The notes beneath the pieces were generated by a model, which saw only the letters and a list, made by a program, of their open reading frames with translations, was not told the DNA's origin and searched no databases. A stretch of 42,863 nucleotides of DNA from a virus. Shown in pieces: positions 6,537 through 15,158 of the stretch (position 1 is the first letter of the stretch; every line of letters begins with the position of its first letter). Position numbers and translations under genes: made by a program. Location of the stretch: positions 1-42,863 of IMG/VR virus record IMGVR_UViG_3300044591_000546. One strand, 5' to 3'.

Positions 6537-9228
6537 CGCGATTCACGATAGAGACAGCGACAGGATATTTGTCGTAGAGCGACAGCCTGACGGCAAGCGC
6601 ACATACAACGAGTTTCCTGCCAACTATACTTTGTATTATACTGACCCTAAGGGTAAATATCGCAGTATATATGGCGATCCCATATCACGCTTCAGCACAA
6701 GAAAGCGTACTGAGTTCGAAAAAGAAAAACGAATCCACAGCAATAAGAAACTGTTTGAATCGGACATCAATGTGGTGTTCCGCTGTCTAAGTGAAAACTA
6801 CTTAGGCAGTGAGCCTCCAAAACTCCATACATGTTTCTTTGACATTGAGGTAGACTTTGACCCAGAGAAGGGCTTTAGTCCAACGAGTGATCCTTTCAAT
6901 CCGGTCACGGCTATCTCAATGTACTTGGATTGGCAAGATACACTTGTCACACTTGCTATCCCGCCCAAGCACATGAGCGATGAAACTGCGCATGACTTGA
7001 CTACTGACTTAGGTAATACTATATTGTTCAGGTCAGAGATTGAGATGTTTGAGACATTCTTTGAGTTGATCAAAGATGCAGACGTACTCACAGGCTGGAA
7101 CTCAGAAGGATACGATATACCCTACATGGTCAATCGTGTCACACGTATCATGAGCAAAGATGATACACGCAAATTCTGCTTGCTTGGGCAGACTCCTAAA
7201 TCAAGGACATATGAACGTTTCGGCAAAGAAGAAGTGACATATGACCTTGTTGGTCGTATTCATATGGACTATCTACAGTTGTATAAGAAGTACAACTACG
7301 AAAGCCGTCACAGTTATAAACTAGATTTCATCGGTGAGATGGAAGTCGGTGAGAATAAGACACAGTATGAAGGTACTCTTGACCAACTCTATAACAAGGA
7401 CTTCAAGAAGTTTATTGAATACAACAGACAGGATACTATGTTGCTTGTAAAGATCCACAACAAACTCAAGTTCCTTGATCTTGCTAACGCACTAGCGCAT
7501 GAGAATACAGTACTGTTGCCAACAGTCATGGGTTCAGTAGCGATGATTGAGATGGCTATCATGAACGAAGCGCATGAGCGCGGCATGATGGTTCCTGATA
7601 AAAAGAGAAATGCAAAAGAAAGTGATATGGCTGCAGCCGGTGCATATGTCGCTGTGCCAAAGAAAGGCATACACGAATATGTGGCTGCTATCGATATCAA
7701 CAGTCTGTATCCTAGCGCCATTCGTTCATTGAACATGGCTCCCGAGACTATCGTTGCACAATTGCGTCCTACATTGACTGAGCATCACCTCACTGAGAAA
7801 GCACGAAGATTAGCAAGCGAAAAGAAACGCTATGACGAAGATGATGATCTTGAGATGAGTTCGTTGCTTTGGGAAGGCTTGTTCGGCAGTCTTGAATATG
7901 AAGCAGTCATGAATCAAGAGCGTGGTACTATGCTCACAGTTGACTTTGAGAGTGGCGAGAGCGTAGAGATGTCTGCGGCAGAAGTATGGAAATTGATCTT
8001 TGACAGCAACAAGCCATATATCTTGAGCGCGAATGGTACTATCTTCCGTAGCGATCAAGAAGGCGTGATCCCAGGACTATTGACACGCTGGTATAGTGAT
8101 CGTAAAGACATGCAGAAGAAGTTAAAAGAGAGCAAAACGAAAGAAGATATCGAATACTGGGATAAGCGTCAATTGGTTCGCAAGATTTTGCTTAACTCTG
8201 CATATGGTGCATTGTTGAACGAGCATTGTCGTTTCTATGATAAGCGCATAGGTCAGAGCGTCACATTGAGTGGTCGCCAGATTGTGAAACATATGAGTTC
8301 GCATATCAATGAGATCATTGCAGGCAAGTATGATCATACTGGTGATTCAATCGTTTATGGTGATACTGACTCATGTTACTTTAGCGCGTATCCTATTTTA
8401 AAAGAACAGATCGCTAATAACGAAGTCGAATTCAATAAAGATTTGGCTGTTGCTCTATATGATAGTGTCGCTGATCAAGTCAACGAAGGCTTCCCCAGTT
8501 TCATGGAACGGTCATTTCATGTGCCCCGCAAATTAAGCGTTATCAAAGGTGGTCGAGAACTTGTCGGTGATCGTAGTTTGTTCATCACTAAGAAGCGTTA
8601 TGCTATCAACATCTATGATAAAGAAGGTAAGCGACTAGACAAAGATGGGAAGCAAGGCAAGATCAAGGCTATGGGTCTTGACTTGAAACGAGCAGATACT
8701 CCCAAGTATGTGCAAGACTTCTTGTTTGAAGTGCTTGAGATGGTCCTCGCAGGTAAGACTAGAGAGGATGTCATTGAACGCATCAAGCAATTCAAGATCG
8801 AACTTGGTAAGCAAGATAGTTGGACTAAGGGTTCGCCCAAGAGTGTCAACAACTTAACTACATATGGTGATCTTGAAGCAAATAGTAAGACAGGTAAGGC
8901 TAATATGCCCGGACACGTTCGCGCGGCATTGAACTGGAATTATCTACGCCGTGTAAATGGTGACAACTATAGCATGAAGATGGTCGATGGTATGAAGGTA
9001 GTGGTATGTAAACTAAAGCCTAATCCGTTGAACTTCACAAGCATAGCATATCCCACTGATGAATTGCGATTACCAAACTGGTTCATAGAACTACCATTCG
9101 ATGATAGTGCTATGGAAAAAACATTGGTCGATAAAAAGATCGATAACCTTCTAGGAGTGTTGAATTGGGAACTAGAAGAGAACACAGACACCAATTCGAC
9201 ATTTGATGATTTGTTTAGTTTTGGATGA
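6523..9228 (+). CDS. 43: Family-B DNA polymerase (T4 gp43-like)
   Basis: This is the replicative DNA polymerase with proofreading, 901 residues, close to T4 gp43. The exonuclease motifs are FDIEVD (D107, E109), WNSEGYDIP (N193, D198) and EYNRQDT (Y300, D304). The polymerase motifs are DINSLYPS (A, D391), KILLNSAYG (B, K554 to G562) and YGDTDS (C, 612-617). The C-terminus ends in FDDLFSFG, which looks like the sliding-clamp-binding peptide of gp43. It overlaps the preceding SGNH gene by 14 bases. The clamp gene follows after one promoter region. Confidence 0.97.
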   Translation: MSYVDAIHDRDSDRIFVVERQPDGKRTYNEFPANYTLYYTDPKGKYRSIYGDPISRFSTRKRTEFEKEKRIHSNKKLFESDINVVFRCLSENYLGSEPPKLHTCFFDIEVDFDPEKGFSPTSDPFNPVTAISMYLDWQDTLVTLAIPPKHMSDETAHDLTTDLGNTILFRSEIEMFETFFELIKDADVLTGWNSEGYDIPYMVNRVTRIMSKDDTRKFCLLGQTPKSRTYERFGKEEVTYDLVGRIHMDYLQLYKKYNYESRHSYKLDFIGEMEVGENKTQYEGTLDQLYNKDFKKFIEYNRQDTMLLVKIHNKLKFLDLANALAHENTVLLPTVMGSVAMIEMAIMNEAHERGMMVPDKKRNAKESDMAAAGAYVAVPKKGIHEYVAAIDINSLYPSAIRSLNMAPETIVAQLRPTLTEHHLTEKARRLASEKKRYDEDDDLEMSSLLWEGLFGSLEYEAVMNQERGTMLTVDFESGESVEMSAAEVWKLIFDSNKPYILSANGTIFRSDQEGVIPGLLTRWYSDRKDMQKKLKESKTKEDIEYWDKRQLVRKILLNSAYGALLNEHCRFYDKRIGQSVTLSGRQIVKHMSSHINEIIAGKYDHTGDSIVYGDTDSCYFSAYPILKEQIANNEVEFNKDLAVALYDSVADQVNEGFPSFMERSFHVPRKLSVIKGGRELVGDRSLFITKKRYAINIYDKEGKRLDKDGKQGKIKAMGLDLKRADTPKYVQDFLFEVLEMVLAGKTREDVIERIKQFKIELGKQDSWTKGSPKSVNNLTTYGDLEANSKTGKANMPGHVRAALNWNYLRRVNGDNYSMKMVDGMKVVVCKLKPNPLNFTSIAYPTDELRLPNWFIELPFDDSAMEKTLVDKKIDNLLGVLNWELEENTDTNSTFDDLFSFG

Positions 9229-9235
9229 CAAGTAT

Positions 9236-9264
9236 TTGACTTTTGCAATAAAATCCACTATTAT
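9236..9264 (+). promoter_or_regulatory. Sigma70 promoter TTGACT-17-TATTAT
   Basis: TTGACT (9236-9241) and TATTAT (9259-9264) are separated by 17 bp. The start would be near 9271, with a 37-base leader and an AGAGGAAA ribosome site. It allows the clamp to be made at higher level than the polymerase. Confidence 0.75.
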
Positions 9265-9307
9265 ACACAATGATTCTACCTAAATATCTAACACAAAGAG
9301 GAAACAC

Positions 9308-10030
9308 ATGAAAGACAATTTACAAGATTTGATTCAACATACATTTGGCTTGGGGGTCATCGAACTCGTCAAGGTCGCAGGTACTGACAAGCAGACAGTA
9401 ATCTCTGCTATCGCAGAAGACAAGAGCGTTATCGTTGAGGGTACTTTTGATACTCCTCAAGCAGAATTCATTGGTACGTTCGGTATGCCTAATTTAGGCA
9501 AACTCAAGACTATTCTTGGTTTTGATGATTATGATGAACATGCAGTCATCAATGTTACACGTAACAAGGACGATGTCCCTACTGCTATTCACTTTGAGAC
9601 TAAGGCTGGTGATTTCGTCAATGACTATCGATTGATGGGCAAGGCTATCATCGAAGAAAAAGTCAAAGATGTCAAGTTCAAGGGCGCTAAGTGGGACGTT
9701 GAGTTCGAACCTACTGTTGCAGGTATCATGCGATTGAAGAAGCAGGCTCAAGCAAACAGCGAAGAGATTCATTTCACTACTAAGACTGACAAGGGCGATC
9801 TTAAGATTTACTTTGGTGACCCGTCAACACACAGCGGTAACTTTGTATTTCACCCTGATGTAGAAGGTACATTGAGTCGTTCGTGGGCATGGCCTGTAAA
9901 GGTATTCATGAGCATCATGGACTTGCCCGGCGATAAGACAGTCAAGATCAGCGATCAGGGCGCAACTGAAATCACTGTGAAGGGACTGTGTGCGACATAT
10001 CGCTATCTGCTCCCCGCACAGGCAAAATGA
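9308..10030 (+). CDS. 45: Sliding clamp (T4 gp45-like)
   Basis: The protein has 240 residues, the length of gp45-type trimeric clamps, with the expected alternating beta-strand pattern and a position directly after the polymerase. Typical segments include the N-terminal helix (LQDLIQHTFG), IGTFGMPNLGKLKTILGF and SRSWAWPVKVFMSIMDLPG. In T4, gp45 encircles DNA, tethers the polymerase, and also activates late transcription with gp33/gp55. Its own sigma70 promoter supports high expression. The stop overlaps the next start (ATGA). Confidence 0.88.
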   Translation: MKDNLQDLIQHTFGLGVIELVKVAGTDKQTVISAIAEDKSVIVEGTFDTPQAEFIGTFGMPNLGKLKTILGFDDYDEHAVINVTRNKDDVPTAIHFETKAGDFVNDYRLMGKAIIEEKVKDVKFKGAKWDVEFEPTVAGIMRLKKQAQANSEEIHFTTKTDKGDLKIYFGDPSTHSGNFVFHPDVEGTLSRSWAWPVKVFMSIMDLPGDKTVKISDQGATEITVKGLCATYRYLLPAQAK

Positions 10031-10359
10031 TAAAGATCCATTCATATCAGAATCCCATAGTCTGGCAAGTAGATAGACAATATCTACTGCCAGCACAGAG
10101 TGGACAAGTGCGTTGGAACGGAAACACGAAGCAGTTCGAGGTATGTGATAATGCTAGCGGATCTTGGTACAAGATCGACAACTCGGTAGAATTATCATCT
10201 GACCCTCAATTGCAGTCTATCATGGACTGGGCTAAGAAAAAGATGGTTGAAGATGAGCGTATCGAAAAACTCGCTAAAGAATATCCAGCAGTAAAAGATG
10301 CTAAAGAGAAATTAGATATCATTATCAAATTAGTACAAGATGAGAATAATAGCACCTAA
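10027..10359 (+). CDS. Hypothetical protein downstream of the clamp
   Basis: The protein has 110 residues; the ATG in the ATGA overlap is chosen over an upstream in-frame start inside the clamp gene. The N-terminal ~55 residues look beta-rich (WQVDRQYLLPAQSGQ, RWNGNTKQFEV); the C-terminal half is a charged helix with repeated Lys/Glu. It occupies the place where T4 carries clamp-loader genes, but no AAA+ motifs are present. No function assigned. Confidence 0.7.
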   Translation: MIKIHSYQNPIVWQVDRQYLLPAQSGQVRWNGNTKQFEVCDNASGSWYKIDNSVELSSDPQLQSIMDWAKKKMVEDERIEKLAKEYPAVKDAKEKLDIIIKLVQDENNST

Positions 10360-11026
10360 ATCTAGGATAGCACGTTGGGACTTAGGTAAATGTACGCCGG
10401 CGAATGATACTGACTACATCTATGTTCCATTGCCTAAATGTGCCAGTAGATATACCATACAGATTTTAAATTATATGTGCGGCTGGACCGAGACAGATAA
10501 CTTTAAGTCTAATGAAAATCTAAAAGAAAAGAAAAAATTAGTAGTATTACGAGATCCTTTATCTAGATGGTTTTCGGGAATCGTGCATCATTTTCATCTA
10601 CAACAACTTGAGATGCAAGAAAATAATATGCACTATATTTTACATCAACTTGCATTAGATCCTCATAGTGAACTACAGGTAAATTACCTTGAAGGATTAG
10701 ACACCGATGAGTGCGTGTTTATGTTCCTCGATGATAACTATAAAGATACACTAAAATATTTTATCATCAATGATCTAAATAAAAACTATAGTTTTTGGGA
10801 CAAGAAAGGCACAGAAAATCCATACTTCGGAGCCTTTCGAGAAGAGAATCAACTATTATGGTTCAATCGTACTCAAGATAGGCCGGGTAAACAAAATAAT
10901 CTTAAAAAACTCAAAAAGTTTTTTCAAGATTACCCAAAATATAATGCCATAGTAGAAGATTACTTAAAGCCGGACTATGACTTTATTAAAACACTAACGT
11001 TTTATAAAGGTCCTCAACATGAGTAA
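10340..11026 (+). CDS. Sulfotransferase-like protein, copy 1
   Basis: The protein has 228 residues. It shows the two PAPS-binding signatures of Sulfotransfer_2-type enzymes: the 5'-phosphosulfate loop VPLPKCASRYT (29-39) and the 3'-phosphate block VVLRDPLSRW (68-76) followed by FSG. Such enzymes move sulfate from PAPS to glycans or small molecules. It overlaps its neighbours on both sides and is followed by a paralogue with the same motif positions. Cofactor and acceptor are inferred from the family only; a degenerate, non-sulfo role cannot be excluded. Confidence 0.65.
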   Translation: MRIIAPKSRIARWDLGKCTPANDTDYIYVPLPKCASRYTIQILNYMCGWTETDNFKSNENLKEKKKLVVLRDPLSRWFSGIVHHFHLQQLEMQENNMHYILHQLALDPHSELQVNYLEGLDTDECVFMFLDDNYKDTLKYFIINDLNKNYSFWDKKGTENPYFGAFREENQLLWFNRTQDRPGKQNNLKKLKKFFQDYPKYNAIVEDYLKPDYDFIKTLTFYKGPQHE

Positions 11027-11687
11027 GATAAAGGGTACATTATCCAAGATAGGATTTGAAAATCGCGGTCATTGTGTAGTTTCGGACGATGAGCGATTTG
11101 TTTATATTCCTATAGCCAAAAATGCAAGTTCATTCACTGAATATATTTTAATGCATAACTTTAATTGGCACTATGATAATTTTCTAACCAATAAAGAATT
11201 AAAGAAAAAAGAAATGTTGGTACTTATCCGCGATCCTCTAGAAAGATGGATGTCTGGAGTGGTCGAACATTTTTACAGGAAGAATAACCCTAGCGACACC
11301 CCGGTTCGATTGAACAATGATGCGTTATTATGTTACGTATTCAATCAGTGTGCATTAGACGAACACTCAGAACTACAAGTGAACTTTTTAAATGGATTAA
11401 ATTCTGATAATTGTACCTTTATACGAGTGAATGATAACTACACCGACTCATTCAAAAGTTTTGTTCAACATCGATTGGGTAAAAAACTAACTTTATGGAA
11501 CACTGACTTAGAATCGCGATATAACAGAAATACCGACAGTCCGGTAAAATTAGTGCTGTTAACTTACCTCAAAAAGTATTATAATAGAGATAAGCAAGCA
11601 AAGAAAAATGTATCTAATTATTTACAGCCTGATTATGATTTCATGACAGGTATAGACTTTTACGATAAAATAAAATCAGGGATATAA
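11019..11687 (+). CDS. Sulfotransferase-like protein, copy 2
   Basis: The protein has 222 residues and is a tandem paralogue of the preceding gene. The loop is IPIAKNASSFT (30-40) and the second block LVLIRDPLERW (67-77) with Arg at 71, matching position 71 of copy 1. Both share LDxHSELQVN(Y/F)L and a C-terminal LxPDYDF segment. Divergence between the copies suggests different acceptors. It is coupled to copy 1 by an 8-base overlap and lies just before the DpdA-like gene. Confidence 0.65.
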   Translation: MSKIKGTLSKIGFENRGHCVVSDDERFVYIPIAKNASSFTEYILMHNFNWHYDNFLTNKELKKKEMLVLIRDPLERWMSGVVEHFYRKNNPSDTPVRLNNDALLCYVFNQCALDEHSELQVNFLNGLNSDNCTFIRVNDNYTDSFKSFVQHRLGKKLTLWNTDLESRYNRNTDSPVKLVLLTYLKKYYNRDKQAKKNVSNYLQPDYDFMTGIDFYDKIKSGI

Positions 11688-11690
11688 TAT

Positions 11691-13229
11691 ATGGAACAAA
11701 TAAATCTATCGAATTCACACAATAATGATTGGGCTTTATTTTTGCCCGCTATGTCTAGTTTCTTCATCACTGGTTTGGGAAAACAGCGTGAAGGTCAACA
11801 ATATTTTGATCTGTCTAGAATTCCCCAAGGGTTTAACGGCGATGTTGAATGTTTGAATTTCTTGAATAGCAAGCAAGGACTATACACATATAAGTGGGCG
11901 TTATATTCAGCAGGTCACGCTAATCTCGACACTACTGTTGATGACCCTGCTGAAAGCATCATTCGTAAGCGTGAACAAGGTACGTTTATGTTAGGTGATA
12001 GTGGTGGTTTTCAGATCATGAAGGGTCAATGGCCTGCTGACTGGAAAGACCCTAACTGTCCTAAGGCTATGAAGCAACGCAAGTTAGTATTGAACTGGAT
12101 GGATACATACATGGATTATGGCATGTGTCTTGACGTTCCGTCACAGACTATTCGCAATCAACATCTATTTGACAAACACGGCATTCGCACAATCGAAGAT
12201 GCGGTGAAGGCTACACATATTAATAACGAATACTTCATCAATAACCGTAATGGTAATTGCAAATTCTTAAACGTATTGCAGGGTCTCAATCATACACAGA
12301 GTGATAAATGGTATGAAGAGATGAAGAAGTATTGTGACCCTAACATCTATCCAGACAATCATTTCAATGGTTGGGCATTCGGTGGTCAGAATAAGATTGA
12401 TATTCATTTGATGCTACGCCGTCTTGTGATCATGATTCATGATGGATTACTTGAGCCAGGCAAGCACGATCTTGTACACTGCTTGGGTACTAGCATCTTA
12501 GAATATGCAGTATTGTTCAGTGATATTCAACGAGCGATTCGAAAGCATCACAATCCAAACTTCCAGATCACATTCGATTGCGCAAGCCCGTTCTATAGTG
12601 CGGCTAAGGGATTAGCATACTTTCAGAACAACATCGAACATAATACTAAGTGGTCATACAGCATGGAAAAAACGGCTGAAAACAAAGATTATGCAAACGA
12701 TAATCGGAAATTCAGTATTGCTGTATTGGCTGACGGTATCCATAAAACATTCACTGACAGCCCTATCACTGATAGAATGCTAGTTCGTGACTTGTGCTAT
12801 AGAGGTGTTGGATTCTTGGGTGCGCATGGTAAAGAGACTAAGACAAGTTGGGATACATTGAGTTATACATTGTTGCAAGCCCATAATGTCTATCAGCATA
12901 TCACTGCGGTACAAGACGGTAACAAATCATATGATCAGGGTATCGTTCCTGCAATGGTCATGAACGAGATTTTTGAGAAGATCAGATTCAGTGATATCGT
13001 TGAAGGGATATTCTCATTGAAGGATAGGGAGCGAAGTCTCAACTTAATTGATAAGTATGATAGATTCTGGATGCAAATGAAATCAGGCAGTCAAGGATTC
13101 AGTGGCAAAAAGACAGTCAATGCTTTGACTAAGTTTGATGAACTGTTTTCAGTAGAAGAAAGTACTGAAGATTATATAGAGGAAATTGAAGACACAGATG
13201 ATCTGATGTCTAAAAATACGGAGAATTAA
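11691..13229 (+). CDS. dpdA: DpdA-like DNA 7-deazaguanine transglycosylase (TGT family)
   Basis: The protein has 512 residues of the tRNA-guanine transglycosylase superfamily. DSGGFQ (D103-Q108) matches the TGT active-site motif, LDVPSQ (near 143) the second Asp, and FDCASPF carries the expected nucleophile Asp at residue 296. The usual C-terminal Cys-x-Cys-x2-Cys...His zinc site of tRNA TGTs is not visible, and the length is above bacterial TGT (~375). With FolE, QueD and QueE nearby this fits phage DpdA, which swaps guanine in DNA for a 7-deazaguanine base and protects against restriction. A tRNA substrate remains the alternative. The ATG follows an AT-rich gap with no strong SD. Confidence 0.78.
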   Translation: MEQINLSNSHNNDWALFLPAMSSFFITGLGKQREGQQYFDLSRIPQGFNGDVECLNFLNSKQGLYTYKWALYSAGHANLDTTVDDPAESIIRKREQGTFMLGDSGGFQIMKGQWPADWKDPNCPKAMKQRKLVLNWMDTYMDYGMCLDVPSQTIRNQHLFDKHGIRTIEDAVKATHINNEYFINNRNGNCKFLNVLQGLNHTQSDKWYEEMKKYCDPNIYPDNHFNGWAFGGQNKIDIHLMLRRLVIMIHDGLLEPGKHDLVHCLGTSILEYAVLFSDIQRAIRKHHNPNFQITFDCASPFYSAAKGLAYFQNNIEHNTKWSYSMEKTAENKDYANDNRKFSIAVLADGIHKTFTDSPITDRMLVRDLCYRGVGFLGAHGKETKTSWDTLSYTLLQAHNVYQHITAVQDGNKSYDQGIVPAMVMNEIFEKIRFSDIVEGIFSLKDRERSLNLIDKYDRFWMQMKSGSQGFSGKKTVNALTKFDELFSVEESTEDYIEEIEDTDDLMSKNTEN

Positions 13230-13231
13230 AT

Positions 13232-13408
13232 ATGTCGTCATACGCATATCAAATTAGATTGTTAGAGAATCAATTAAAACAATTAGAGAGCGGTACCGAT
13301 AATAAGGACCTGCAAAAGATGGCAGATATAGTCAATCAGTTGCGTAGATTGCGCCGTCAAGAGTGGGAAGAAAAACATGAAACTATAGATTTAGGAGATG
13401 ATAGATGA
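13232..13408 (+). CDS. Small coiled-coil protein, 58 aa
   Basis: An ATG two bases after the DpdA-like stop, with GGAG upstream, opens a short gene. The product is a single charged amphipathic helix (IRLLENQLKQLES, then QLRRLRRQEWEE). Its stop overlaps the next start (ATGA), so it is part of the same operon. Function unknown. Confidence 0.65.
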   Translation: MSSYAYQIRLLENQLKQLESGTDNKDLQKMADIVNQLRRLRRQEWEEKHETIDLGDDR

Positions 13409-13881
13409 GCGAGGATCCAGTGATTTATCAGGCCAATTTGGCCAAGGCAGAAACTAGACGTAGAATTAAAGATCAGGCTTCTAGAATGATCTGGGTTACC
13501 TTCCGTAAAGAAGGTATTCATAAGTATCCTGCCGCATTAGAAGATCCTAAACTTAAGACTGGAGATGAATATGATGTATCGTTTTTGGGTTACCCGCATA
13601 GGCATATTTTTCATTTTACTGTTGCCATTGAAGTTTTCCATAACGACAGAGATGTGGAATTCATTCAATTCAAAAGGTGGCTTGAAGGGTTGTATTCTAG
13701 CGCACAAGGTGTATTGTCATTAGACTACAAGAGTTGTGAGATGATCAGTGATGACCTTTACGAACAAATCGCCACTAGATATCCAGATCGCAAGATTGAG
13801 ATCACAGTAAGCGAAGACGGCGAGAATGGCGCTACGATCACGTACAATACAACAAAACCTAATATGAGAGTGGTTATTTAA
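13405..13881 (+). CDS. Hypothetical protein, 158 aa
   Basis: The gene starts at an ATGA overlap. The helical N-terminus (NLAKAETRRRIKDQ) is followed by a mixed alpha/beta body and a beta-rich C-terminus (KIEITVSEDG, GATITYN). No signal or membrane segment. Position between the DpdA-like gene and an SGNH gene, one base from the latter, suggests co-expression. No family recognised. Confidence 0.7.
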   Translation: MSEDPVIYQANLAKAETRRRIKDQASRMIWVTFRKEGIHKYPAALEDPKLKTGDEYDVSFLGYPHRHIFHFTVAIEVFHNDRDVEFIQFKRWLEGLYSSAQGVLSLDYKSCEMISDDLYEQIATRYPDRKIEITVSEDGENGATITYNTTKPNMRVVI

Positions 13882-13882
13882 T

Positions 13883-14893
13883 ATGTGGGATCCAAAGACA
13901 GGTCTGCACCCAGAACCTGAATTGATAGAAAAATCAACATATCGCGAATACGATATGAACTCATTATTCATGAGTGAAAATTCTTTTTTAAATAACGCAA
14001 AAAAGATATTGGTCACTGACGACAATATGAAGCCCATGCACATTCAAATTCCTGCAGAAAATACAGAGTTTCATGTGATAAGGGGCAGTGATACATTGTT
14101 TGTCAATGTGGGAGAGAGTTGGACATATGGCGAGGCGCTAGATGGTATAGGCACCGGCATCGGCAAATTTAACTTCCGTAATCAATTGCAAGGATGCTTT
14201 GGTCCTAGAATTGCAGAAGTCATGGGTTGGGACTTGTATCAGTTTGCTATTCCCGGCAATTGCAATCTATACATGCATCTAGACCTCGAAAGAATATTGA
14301 AGCACGTTGCAACATTAGGATACAAGAAAGTCTATGTAGCAATGCAGATGACAGAGCCTGGTCGAGAATTAGTCCTACCATGGACTAAGTTATTCCGTTC
14401 GCACACTGCTATCAGCAAATGGTACGACATTCCCAAAGAGCGCGAGATACACATCTTGGATTGGTTAGCATCATATGATGAACTGTTCTTTGAGAGTTTC
14501 CATAATATGCTTGCTAATTTCAAAGCATGTCCTATAGAAGGTATCATGTGGAGAAATTTCACCAAGATTGCTACACCTAAACGAGATTATAATTTTAAGA
14601 TAATCGATCCTACCTGGATCGTTTATACGGGCAAATTAGTCAACGTTGATGTAGAACCCCCGTATATCTTGAACGCTATCGAAACTGACGCCTATTCGAA
14701 ATCTGTTGGTCCTAAACTATTGTTACCAATGAATTGGATGGAAGATCAGATAAACAAGGTAAATTTCATGTTCGATTATATTGCTGGTAAGGTTGCTAAG
14801 GGATTAGTCTATCATAGCAATCATCCTACCAAAACTGGCCATCACGTCTGGGCGCTTCATTTGATTCGTCAGGCTGGGTGGAAAGATATTTGA
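13883..14893 (+). CDS. SGNH-hydrolase-like protein, long form (3 of 5)
   Basis: The protein has 336 residues. After ~70 residues the sequence FVNVGESWTYGEALDG gives an SGNH block I in which Ser follows Glu, AIPGNCNLYMH a block III-like segment, and YHSNHPTKTGHHVWA the block V His. It differs from the other four in length and in the GES nucleophile context, so it is a more distant member. Role unknown; its neighbours are the DpdA-like gene upstream and nucleotidyltransferase and glycosyltransferase genes downstream. Confidence 0.6.
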   Translation: MWDPKTGLHPEPELIEKSTYREYDMNSLFMSENSFLNNAKKILVTDDNMKPMHIQIPAENTEFHVIRGSDTLFVNVGESWTYGEALDGIGTGIGKFNFRNQLQGCFGPRIAEVMGWDLYQFAIPGNCNLYMHLDLERILKHVATLGYKKVYVAMQMTEPGRELVLPWTKLFRSHTAISKWYDIPKEREIHILDWLASYDELFFESFHNMLANFKACPIEGIMWRNFTKIATPKRDYNFKIIDPTWIVYTGKLVNVDVEPPYILNAIETDAYSKSVGPKLLLPMNWMEDQINKVNFMFDYIAGKVAKGLVYHSNHPTKTGHHVWALHLIRQAGWKDI

Positions 14894-14918
14894 TTTTTGA
14901 ATATCTTTCTGTTATCAT
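14890..14918 (+). promoter_or_regulatory. Sigma70-like promoter TTGATT-17-TATCAT
   Basis: TTGATT (14890-14895, overlapping the upstream stop) and TATCAT (14913-14918) are spaced by 17 bp. The start would be near 14925, giving a 30-base leader with AGGAG before the ATG at 14955. Both hexamers are imperfect. Confidence 0.5.
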
Positions 14919-14954
14919 TAACTTGTGTTTAAATTAACTAGGAGTGCAATAAAC

Positions 14955-15158
14955 ATGGCAAAGAACGACAAGAACCGAGTAAGGCAGATTTTTGATGATT
15001 TGGAAAATTATCTAAATTTCTGTAAGGACTTCGGCTACAAGTATGACGAGGCGACTCTCTATGACAATAGGAGTTTTGCTTATCGTCAGTTTAGTAAATT
15101 CGTTGCCGGGAAAGACGCAAAAGACATGTGGGCGTTTGATGCAGGAAAGAACGCCTAA
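14955..15158 (+). CDS. Small hypothetical protein, 67 aa
   Basis: The ATG at 14955 is preferred over an upstream GTG because AGGAG lies 10 bases before it. The product is small, charged and aromatic (ENYLNFCKDFGYKYDE, RQFSKFVAGKDAKDMW). It overlaps the next gene by 20 bases. Function unknown. Confidence 0.7.
   Translation: MAKNDKNRVRQIFDDLENYLNFCKDFGYKYDEATLYDNRSFAYRQFSKFVAGKDAKDMWAFDAGKNA

Noticed and set aside
7389-7736. Minus-strand open frames inside the DNA polymerase gene
   Set aside because: All polymerase motifs are on the + strand; the antisense frames have no ribosome sites or recognisable products.
9988-10110. Repeated YLLPAQ peptide at the clamp C-terminus and in the next protein
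   Set aside because: Codon usage differs at several positions and the similarity does not extend beyond six residues; probably chance.
11683-11688. TATAAT two bases before the dpdA ATG
   Set aside because: Too close to the start codon to give a message with an intact ATG, and no -35 element fits.
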